13,379 nt of DNA from Bog-793 sp050010315 (GTDB taxonomy: Bacteria; Actinomycetota; Acidimicrobiia; Acidimicrobiales; Bog-793), in contig JBEKLG010000041.1 of the NCBI GenBank assembly GCA_050010315.1, forward strand, positions 1 to 13,379, in the 5' to 3' direction. Position 1 is the first letter of the stretch; each line of letters begins with the position of its first letter. Below are positions 6,345 to 12,540 of this stretch, piece by piece. The notes beneath the pieces are model-generated. The model searched no databases. It was not told where the DNA came from and worked only from the letters and a program-made list of their open reading frames with translations. The translations under genes were made by a program, and so were the position numbers.

Positions 6345-8189
6345 CTACCCGACAATTCGCGCGCCAGTGCGGGGGCGCCTCCACCGTTGTCTGTGGCAAC
6401 CGGCCCTTTTCCGCCACGACAATCGCGGGTGCCGGAATCGGCACGAACCGGGCCGCCCAGGACCTTCCGCCGCTCTCACCGCCGCCGTGCGGGAGAAATC
6501 GTCCTCGGCGTAGTGCGGACGCAAGGCGACTCGGATCGGTGGCAGGTGGCCGTAGAGGAGAACCGCCTCGCCGAGGTCGATTCGCCTCAACCACGCTGCC
6601 GACGCCAGCCGGTGGTCGGTCTGGCCATGTGTCGTCGACGCTCCGCCGGCGCGATCGAGAGTCAGCGTTTCGGTCGGGCGCTGCTCGTCGCCGATGAGTC
6701 GGGAGAATTGCTCCAACGTCCCGGGGTCGGCGACCCCCGAACAGACGAGTTTCGCCCGGTGGTTGTTCACGACGGTCGCGGCACGCGCCCCGAAACGCGC
6801 CTCGATCTGGGCGAAGTCCTGCCATACCGTGACGAGCTGGATGCCGTGGGACGACGCCGTCGAGGCCAGCACATCGAGATCCGCGATTGGGGCGATGTTC
6901 GCGGCTTCGTCGAGCACGACGAGCAGTGGCGGATCGATACCGCCGTCTCGCGAGGCTTTCGTCATCGCCTGCTCGAGAACGCATCGCAGGACGGCTACGA
7001 ACACGGGACGAAGTCGCTCTTGTTCGTGAGACGGCGCCACGAGGAACAAGGTCGCGCGGCTCCCGTCGAGTAAGCGCGCCGCGTCGACGTCATGATCGCG
7101 CGTCGAGGCCGCGACGACCGGGTCGGCAAAGACCGCGACGAGCGTCTCGGCGGTCGCGTAGACGGAGCTCAACTGGCGCTCTTCGCGCGAGAAGCTCGCC
7201 TGGGCGGCACGTAACGCCTCGGCGGCGCCGCCGGACTCCAGGGCGTCGAGTACCTCGGTCACCTCCCCCGAGTCGACCCAGCGCACGACGTCGGCCATCG
7301 ACCGTCCCGATGTCGCCGCCGCGAGGAGCATGGGACCGAGCATCTTCTCGGCGAGCGCGATCCAAAACGCGGCGTCCTCGGCCATCCCGACGCGGACCAC
7401 GGCGGATAGTCCCGCCGCGACTCGCCGCGCCCCGGCCCAGTCCCGCGCCTCGGCGAGCGGCGACCAACCCGCCCGAGGAGCGTCTGTGACCCCGGTCGGG
7501 TCGTAGATGAGCACGCGACCGATCCTTTCCCGCCACGGCGCGGTCGCGCGCACGAGGTCGGTCTTCACGCTCGTCGCGACGACCGGGCCCTCCCATTCGA
7601 GGATCGCCGGGATCGCCAGTCCCGAGGTCTTGCCCGACTGGGTCGGCCCGACGACGAGTAACGACTGGCCTCGCTCGGCTGCGACGAGGGCGCGTCCCAC
7701 GCGTCCGACGACGAGGCGACCACCTCCGGGCCTTCTCACGACGAGCGATCGGAGATCGCCCCGCGTCGCCCAGACCGCCCCCGTGTCGACGGGCGCTCGC
7801 GCCCGGCCGGGCCGAGATCGGATAGCCCGGCGCATCGCGGCGGCGAGGGCCGCACAGCCCAGGCCGAGCACGGCAAAGATCAGCCAGAAGACCACCGTCG
7901 AGGGCAGGAAGCACCGGATGGCGGGTGGCCACGCGGCCTGTGGCGTGCGTGGGTGGCGGAGGAGACCGGCGAGGACGCCGAGCGAGCCGCCCGGCCCGAT
8001 CTCGTGCCAACCGTGTCCGGAGACCAGCGAAGCGCACCCCCCGACGAACCAGCAGAAGATGGACGAGCCGGCGACCGCCAAGACGACGGCGGCCTCGCGG
8101 TGCCCGGCGGACCGGTTCGGGCCGGGCGCCCGGCGAATCGCGCCGGGCCGTGCCCGGCACGGGCCTCTGCCGAAACCGGCGATCACCAC
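6345..8189 (-). CDS. VirD4/TraG-family type IV coupling ATPase
   Basis: This is a membrane-anchored hexameric-type ATPase that, in conjugation systems, brings the relaxase-DNA complex or protein substrates to the secretion channel. The protein is 614 aa. Two N-terminal TMs lie at about 33-57 and 94-118, with a short extracytoplasmic loop. Walker A GPTQSGKTS is at 181-189, SVKTDL follows at 207-212, and Walker B LLVVLDEAANIAP starts at 422. VTVWQDFAQIEARFG at 453-467 and the NNHRAKL region at 475-481 are typical of TraG/VirD4. The last 50 or so residues are Arg-rich and low in conservation. The start is GTG 8189 or the adjacent GTG 8186, overlapping the VirB4 stop (GTGA), so translation is coupled. 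The gene is last in the five-gene operon. Confidence 0.88.
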   Translation of the reverse strand: MVIAGFGRGPCRARPGAIRRAPGPNRSAGHREAAVVLAVAGSSIFCWFVGGCASLVSGHGWHEIGPGGSLGVLAGLLRHPRTPQAAWPPAIRCFLPSTVVFWLIFAVLGLGCAALAAAMRRAIRSRPGRARAPVDTGAVWATRGDLRSLVVRRPGGGRLVVGRVGRALVAAERGQSLLVVGPTQSGKTSGLAIPAILEWEGPVVATSVKTDLVRATAPWRERIGRVLIYDPTGVTDAPRAGWSPLAEARDWAGARRVAAGLSAVVRVGMAEDAAFWIALAEKMLGPMLLAAATSGRSMADVVRWVDSGEVTEVLDALESGGAAEALRAAQASFSREERQLSSVYATAETLVAVFADPVVAASTRDHDVDAARLLDGSRATLFLVAPSHEQERLRPVFVAVLRCVLEQAMTKASRDGGIDPPLLVVLDEAANIAPIADLDVLASTASSHGIQLVTVWQDFAQIEARFGARAATVVNNHRAKLVCSGVADPGTLEQFSRLIGDEQRPTETLTLDRAGGASTTHGQTDHRLASAAWLRRIDLGEAVLLYGHLPPIRVALRPHYAEDDFSRTAAVRAAEGPGRPGSCRFRHPRLSWRKRAGCHRQRWRRPRTGARIVG

Positions 8190-9439
8190 CGCCGCCGTGG
8201 CGCCGGCTCGACGAGCCGGCGATCGGTGTCGACGATCTCGCGCTCAGAGGGCGCGAGACGGTGCTCGACGAGGTACGGCCGGGCTCCGACGCGCCAGAGC
8301 GACACCCCCCGTCTCAGCCTCGGTAGCAGCCGTGATTCAGCCTCGGACAACCCGAGCAACCTTGCCGCCCCGGGCGCCTCCGCGTCGGCCTGCGCATAGC
8401 ACACGACCGTCTCGCAGTCCGCGACGAGGCCCTCGGCGAGTTGCGCCGTCACGCTTCCCGCCGGACCTGAAGCGGCGAAATCTGAAACCCGGTGGGTGAC
8501 GACGATGTTGGCAACCCCGCGCGCCCGGGCGAGTTTGAACGACGCCTGGAGGAACCTCACCGCCCCCGGGTTGTGGACGACGGCCCATCCCTCGTCGATA
8601 ACGAGGAACGTCGGGGCCGCGCCCGGCCGGTCCCAGACGCGCCCGAGCGCCGCGGCGGCGCAGGTGACGAGCGCCCCGAGCGCCGGCGAGGAGTAGACGT
8701 GCGATAGATCGACGACGACGACGGGCGCGGTGAGGTCCACGCCGCGCGTCGTCGCGCCGTCGAACATCCCCGCCAGCTCGCCTGATACGAGGCGCCGTAG
8801 CTCGAGGCCGACTTCCCGGCCGTCGGCAGCCAGCTCGACGGTGCCGCAGCCGATCGATCGAGCAGCCTCGGGCCGGGGTTCTAACAGCGCCCCAACGAGT
8901 GCAGACAGCGTCGGGCACGCGGTCGGGTGGCTCACAGCGTCGAGGGCAAGCTCGATCGCGGTGTGCTCGGCAGGGCCGAGTGGCCGCCCGAGACACGCCG
9001 AAGCGAGATCGGCGACGAGCGAGAGCCGCGCCTGCGCGCCAGGCGGCCCGATCCGGCCCGAGCACTCGTTGATCTCCAGCGGGTTCAGCCGGACGGGACC
9101 GCCGGGGCACAGGGTGATGGGCTCGGCGCCGAGCGCCTGGGCGAAAGGTCGATATTCGCCCTTTGGATCGAGGATGACGATGCGACGCCCGAATGCCGCC
9201 TGGCGCAGCAGGTAGGTCTTCACGAAGGCGCTCTTGCCCCGGCCGATCTGGCCGAGCACGAGTATGTTCGGGTTCGTGATCGCGCCGGCCCGGTAGAGCT
9301 CGAACGGGTCATGGACGAACGTGCCGCCGAAGATGTCCCGTCCGACGAGCACGCCCAGAGCGGGGAGGCGGCGCGTCGTGACACACGGGTAGACAGCACC
9401 GAGCTGCGCCGTCGTCGCCTCGTGCGCGGGCAGTCTCAT
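8183..9439 (-). CDS. VirB4-like secretion ATPase, C-terminal ATPase domain protein
   Basis: This is a cytoplasmic ATPase that powers assembly of and transport through a type IV secretion channel. From the ATG overlapping the previous stop (ATGA, 9439-9436) the protein is 418 aa, much shorter than classical VirB4 (about 800 aa). It contains only the ATPase half: a VirB4-like lead-in (LPAHEATTAQLGAVYPC), NPNILVLG then Walker A GQIGRGKSA (63-71), ILDPKGEYRPF (89-99), Walker B FLVIDEGW (278-285) and the following VTHRVSDF (314-321) sensor region. ATG 9445 is an alternative start; the open frame extends to 9550 but adds only basic low-complexity residues. The missing VirB4 N-terminal domain appears to sit at the end of the preceding gene. 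Confidence 0.87.
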   Translation of the reverse strand: MRLPAHEATTAQLGAVYPCVTTRRLPALGVLVGRDIFGGTFVHDPFELYRAGAITNPNILVLGQIGRGKSAFVKTYLLRQAAFGRRIVILDPKGEYRPFAQALGAEPITLCPGGPVRLNPLEINECSGRIGPPGAQARLSLVADLASACLGRPLGPAEHTAIELALDAVSHPTACPTLSALVGALLEPRPEAARSIGCGTVELAADGREVGLELRRLVSGELAGMFDGATTRGVDLTAPVVVVDLSHVYSSPALGALVTCAAAALGRVWDRPGAAPTFLVIDEGWAVVHNPGAVRFLQASFKLARARGVANIVVTHRVSDFAASGPAGSVTAQLAEGLVADCETVVCYAQADAEAPGAARLLGLSEAESRLLPRLRRGVSLWRVGARPYLVEHRLAPSEREIVDTDRRLVEPAPRRRW

Positions 9440-10863
9440 TCGCATCCGCGACCGACGGGAAGCGTGCAGCAGAAGGCCTCGGCCTGCGTTCCGTAGAGCC
9501 GGCGCAGGTCGAGGCCGGCGAGCGCGGAGGTGTGTTCGACCCGCCGGCACGCCGCTTCGAGCTCGCCCGGGCTCGGCGCGCTCACCCTGACGTAGGCGCT
9601 GAAGCGATAGGCGCCATGGCCCTCAGCGAGCTCGTGCTCGCGACGCAGGACCGCCTCGTGCTCGCGTCGCACCCTCGCCGTGAGGGCAAAACCGTGCTGA
9701 CGGCGGAGTTCGGCGTCGGCGACGCCCGAGGTGCGGGCGTGCTCAACCGTGCGGACAGCACGCAGCGGCGGCACCGGCGCCATGACGACCGAAACGGCGC
9801 GACGGTCGCCCGAGCCGACGAGCAGCGGCACGAGGAAATCACTCCCGACCTCGTGACGCGGCCACTCTGCGATCCAAAAGGTCGCGTGCCACAGCCCGTC
9901 GGTGCGGAACGAGTTCCAGGTCGTGGAGACGGCGACCGGCCACGGCCAGTCCGCCGGTTTCGTCCCCAGGACGACGTCGAAGTCGTGCCGCAACGCAGTG
10001 ACGAGGCCGTGGCGGGTAAGGACCCCGATCACCTCGAGCCCGGCACGCCGGCAGCGCTCGTCCAGGAGCGCGATCTCCGACTCGAGCGCCGCGGCGACGG
10101 GACCTCCGGCCGCGCCGGGACGCCTGGCGCCTCGGACGCTCACCGCGAGGTGGAGTTCGTGGGTAAGTGCACGCGGACACTCGCCGGCGAGTAGTTCCCG
10201 ATACGAGAACTGGGCGTTGGAGGTTGCAACATCGGAACGACCCGTTGCCTCGGCGGCCTCTTCTAGGTGAGCGAGGAGAGCGTCGCCGGGATCCGGAATG
10301 GTTCTCTCGATCCACTGCAGTCGGTGGACCGCGCCGGCGTCGCGCGCCACACTCGCGAGCACGCTCGCCCAACCGTCAATGCGGTGTGTCCGGTCAGACT
10401 CGCCGAGAAGGGCAAACGATTCGCCGCCGAGAGTGAGCACCGCCGTCAGTGAACCGAGCCGCCGATCGGCTACGACGCCGATCGGCCCGAGCGAATCCGT
10501 TACGACCTCGAGGACCTCGAACGCGCCAAGTACCGACGGGGCACGCCGATTCACGCCGCGCTCGTAGACGACGGTCGCCTGTCGGCGGCTGCCAGTCGCC
10601 GCGGAGGCGACGAAACGAGCGGCGATGGGCACCCATTCATCGAGCGTGCGCCCGTCGACCGGCCAGCTCACCGACCCGACCGCGGCGAGCACGACGGCAA
10701 GCGCCACGGCACCGCGCGCTGGACCGTCGAGCACGCGGAGCACCGTGACGGACAGGACCAGCGCGAAGGCGACGACGGCGATCTGGCCTGGGCGAGCCCC
10801 GGCGACGAGCCCGCGGCGGTCACGGGGACCGAAGGAGAATCGCTCCCTGTCCTCAGTCGTCAC
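9436..10863 (-). CDS. SCO6880-family membrane protein with a VirB4 N-domain-like C-terminus
   Basis: The protein is 475 aa. It begins with a motif typical of actinobacterial SCO6880-family proteins (RFSFGPRDRRGL, residues 8-19) followed by two TMs at about 27-45 and 49-66, a PrgI/TcpE-like arrangement. A large soluble region follows. Its end (YRFSAYVRVSAPSPGELEAA, then LRRLYGTQAEAFCCTLPVGRG) closely resembles the end of the VirB4 N-terminal domain, so it probably works as one unit with the next gene's ATPase. The family assignment is from memory. The start is GTG 10863 because GGGAGG lies 9 nt upstream (10878-10873) and the frame above it is Arg/Pro-rich. It overlaps the TrbL-like gene by 11 nt and the ATPase gene by 4 nt. 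Confidence 0.75.
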   Translation of the reverse strand: MTTEDRERFSFGPRDRRGLVAGARPGQIAVVAFALVLSVTVLRVLDGPARGAVALAVVLAAVGSVSWPVDGRTLDEWVPIAARFVASAATGSRRQATVVYERGVNRRAPSVLGAFEVLEVVTDSLGPIGVVADRRLGSLTAVLTLGGESFALLGESDRTHRIDGWASVLASVARDAGAVHRLQWIERTIPDPGDALLAHLEEAAEATGRSDVATSNAQFSYRELLAGECPRALTHELHLAVSVRGARRPGAAGGPVAAALESEIALLDERCRRAGLEVIGVLTRHGLVTALRHDFDVVLGTKPADWPWPVAVSTTWNSFRTDGLWHATFWIAEWPRHEVGSDFLVPLLVGSGDRRAVSVVMAPVPPLRAVRTVEHARTSGVADAELRRQHGFALTARVRREHEAVLRREHELAEGHGAYRFSAYVRVSAPSPGELEAACRRVEHTSALAGLDLRRLYGTQAEAFCCTLPVGRGCE

Positions 10864-11992
10864 CGCCGCCGGCCTCCCAGGGCGTCTCGTGGGCGCGCCC
10901 GTTGGGCCCGACGTCCGGCGTGCGACCCAAGGCGTCCCGTCGGGCGATCTCCTCGGAAAAATGTGCCACCGTCGCCAGGTACTCGGTCCCTCCGAGATGG
11001 GCACCCTCGGCGAAGCCGACGCCTGGGTCGCCGCTCGTCGGGACGCCGGAGGCGAGGAGACCTCCCGAGCCGGCGATCAGGACCGCGACGTCGGCGCCGG
11101 TACGAACTCCTCGCCGGACGGGGCCCTCGAGGTGGGAGATAGCACCGGATTCAACAGCCGGAATGAGCCTTAGCAGTGTGAACGGCGAGAGCGCCGCGAG
11201 CACGAGGAGGGCGATGCCCTGGATCACCCCCGACAGGCCGGTGGCCGCTCCCAGCGACAGCGCCGCCAGGGCGAGCACCCCGGCGATGACGAGCTTCGAG
11301 AAAATGAGCGCGGCGAGCATCTCGCCGACGCGACGCGCCCAATGCGCCGTCGCTGACCACACCAGCCCGGCCAGCGCGATCGGAATGAACAGGGTCGCGA
11401 CCGCGACCGCGGCAGAACGGACGATGAGCTCGATCCAGAGGATGAACGCCACCGCCGCGGCGAGCAGCGCGAGCAGGACGCCGATGAACCCCGACAGCAC
11501 GCTCCCTCCGAGCCCGGGCGAGAAGGCCCCGACTAGCTGGTCGATCTCGAGACGCGCCGGATGGCCGGCTGCCGCGAGCAGCGCCGAGCTCAGCGCGTCG
11601 GTCACGGCGAGGGCCTGCGTGACGAGCTCGACGGCGAGGCCCCCGAAGAGGACCGCGAACGGCAGCCGCACAAACACCGCCCGCGTGATCAGGCCGAGAT
11701 CCTGGCGGACGACGGCGTGGATCGTCGCGAGCAGGAGGAAGGGCAGCGTGAGCACGGCACCGATCCTCCAGACGACGTCAAATTCCGTGCCGAAGCCGTT
11801 ACCCAGAGGATGGCTCGTCGTGGCGTCCAGGGCGTGTCCGAACGCCGCAAGCAGCGTTGCCGTGCCGCTTTCAATCCAACTCGTGATGCCGCTCAGCAAC
11901 CCGTTGACGAAGGCACCGACGCCAATCGAGATGATCCCGGCGAGCATTGAACCGTGCTCGATGAGCTCGGGGACCACCGTGCTTGGTTCCAC
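10853..11992 (-). CDS. TrbL/VirB6-like polytopic channel protein
   Basis: This is a polytopic inner-membrane protein, the likely channel component of the type IV system. The protein is 379 aa. About six hydrophobic segments lie near 72-92, 106-130, 165-188, 192-212, 226-250 and 256-275. SPFTLLRLIP (269-278), characteristic of actinobacterial TrbL-type proteins, follows the last one. The C-terminal 100 residues are hydrophilic and Gly/acidic-rich (ending GGGDD) and probably cytoplasmic. The start is the GTG at 11992, only 3 nt after the stop of the upstream gene; no good Shine-Dalgarno is present, so coupled translation is likely. ATG 11947 is an alternative that would remove 15 residues. Assignment rests on topology, the motif and gene context. 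Confidence 0.75.
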   Translation of the reverse strand: MEPSTVVPELIEHGSMLAGIISIGVGAFVNGLLSGITSWIESGTATLLAAFGHALDATTSHPLGNGFGTEFDVVWRIGAVLTLPFLLLATIHAVVRQDLGLITRAVFVRLPFAVLFGGLAVELVTQALAVTDALSSALLAAAGHPARLEIDQLVGAFSPGLGGSVLSGFIGVLLALLAAAVAFILWIELIVRSAAVAVATLFIPIALAGLVWSATAHWARRVGEMLAALIFSKLVIAGVLALAALSLGAATGLSGVIQGIALLVLAALSPFTLLRLIPAVESGAISHLEGPVRRGVRTGADVAVLIAGSGGLLASGVPTSGDPGVGFAEGAHLGGTEYLATVAHFSEEIARRDALGRTPDVGPNGRAHETPWEAGGGDD

Positions 11993-11995
11993 GGC

Positions 11996-12316
11996 TCAGT
12001 GCAGACTGCGGCCGGCGTCGAACAAGAAGTTGAGCAGCGTCGGTGCCGCGCCAATGACAAGCGCCGCGGCCGCCGAGACGAGCACGGCGCGCCGACCCGT
12101 CGAGGCGTTCTGGTAGTTGTTCGTATGAGCACCAAGCGCCCACGTCGCCGCGCCGATAATCAACCCGGCGAGCGCCGCGAGCAGGCCCCAGAAGCCGATC
12201 CCGTTCACGAGATCTTGCAGCGTCCCGCTGCCCGGCAGTCCTTGGGAGTTCGGGTTGAGCGAGAGCGTGCCGGAGTTGTGGAATCGGTCGATAACGGTTG
12301 TCAGGACGATCGACAC
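11996..12316 (-). CDS. DUF6112-like small two-TM protein (VirB2/TrbC-like candidate)
   Basis: The protein is 106 aa and is the first gene of the operon. Two TMs lie at about 40-62 and 77-99, separated by the loop GAHTNNYQNASTGRRAV, which together with SAAAALVIGAAPTLLNF matches the actinobacterial DUF6112 family as I remember it. These small proteins sit next to TrbL and SCO6880 genes in conjugative loci, and their two-TM layout resembles VirB2/TrbC pilins, but a pilin function is inference. No clear cleavable signal peptide precedes TM1. The start is GTG 12316, supported by GAGGAGGG 5 nt upstream. The open frame extends to 12448, but those 44 residues are Arg/Pro-rich and would cover the putative promoter. 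Confidence 0.78.
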   Translation of the reverse strand: MSIVLTTVIDRFHNSGTLSLNPNSQGLPGSGTLQDLVNGIGFWGLLAALAGLIIGAATWALGAHTNNYQNASTGRRAVLVSAAAALVIGAAPTLLNFLFDAGRSLH

Positions 12317-12321
12317 GGTGT

Positions 12322-12329
12322 CCCTCCTC
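12322..12329 (-). promoter_or_regulatory. Strong Shine-Dalgarno of the operon's first gene
   Basis: GAGGAGGG on the minus strand lies 5 nt before the GTG at 12316 and decides the start. Part of it could pair in a small hairpin (CTCC at 12324-12327 with GGAG at 12331-12334, plus strand), which would partly mask the site. Confidence 0.7.
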
Positions 12330-12348
12330 GGGAGAGCGTTGACAGGGT

Positions 12349-12364
12349 CCGGCCAGACGGCCGG
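12349..12364. repeat. GC-rich hairpin in the secretion-operon leader
   Basis: CCGGCC, AGAC, GGCCGG forms a 6-bp stem with a 4-nt loop in the presumed untranslated leader, about 33 nt before the start of the DUF6112-like gene. Such short GC hairpins arise easily in this composition, so its role is uncertain. Confidence 0.35.
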
Positions 12365-12425
12365 GCGGCCGGGTGGTCCCGACGAGCGGCGCCGTACGGG
12401 CCCGACCTGGAGGCAGAAGGCCCGA

Positions 12426-12439
12426 CGTGCGGCCGCACG
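12426..12439. promoter_or_regulatory. Perfect 14-bp palindrome overlapping the -10 (operator candidate)
   Basis: CGTGCGGCCGCACG equals its own reverse complement. It overlaps the last bases of the candidate -10 (12442-12437) and the expected transcription start of the secretion operon, the classical position for a repressor operator. No regulator gene is present in the window to pair with it. Confidence 0.4.
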
Positions 12440-12465
12440 GTACACCACCCGTCATATGATTTCAA
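12437..12465 (-). promoter_or_regulatory. Candidate sigma-A-type promoter of the secretion operon
   Basis: On the minus strand, TTGAAA (12465-12460) and TACCGT (12442-12437) are separated by exactly 17 nt, and TG immediately precedes the -10. Transcription would start near 12430, leaving a leader of about 115 nt before the GTG at 12316. The patch around the -35 is the most AT-rich in the neighbourhood. Confidence 0.5.
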
Positions 12466-12475
12466 TACTTTTCAT
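12449..12475 (+). promoter_or_regulatory. Phased TCA motifs upstream of the histidine kinase
   Basis: On the plus strand CCGTCAT (12449-12455), ATTTCAA (12459-12465) and TTTTCAT (12469-12475) place TCA at 12452, 12462 and 12472, a 10-nt period. The first heptamer is identical to one of the pstB-box repeats. TATGAT at 12455-12460 resembles a -10, but no matching -35 was found. This could be an autoregulatory Pho site or simply the AT-rich core of the divergent promoters. Confidence 0.3.
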
Positions 12476-12540
12476 GTCCGCCAAAAGAAGTTGCCCGCGA
12501 GCTGCAATGCTGGAGGCGTGCCAGCTCCCTGGCGGTTCCC

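Noticed and set aside
10902..12116. 404-codon plus-strand frame antisense to the TrbL-like gene
   Set aside because: Ser/Thr/Pro/Arg-rich shadow of a hydrophobic membrane protein; no recognisable motif.
12317..12448. 44-residue N-terminal extension of the DUF6112-like protein
   Set aside because: It would start near the -10 of the promoter, is Arg/Pro-rich, and the GTG at 12316 has an excellent Shine-Dalgarno.
6158..12540. Direct repeats (att sites) flanking the secretion operon
   Set aside because: The two flanks were compared by eye; only short GC-rich coincidences such as GACGGTCGC were found, and there is no tRNA or integrase, so an integration boundary cannot be claimed.
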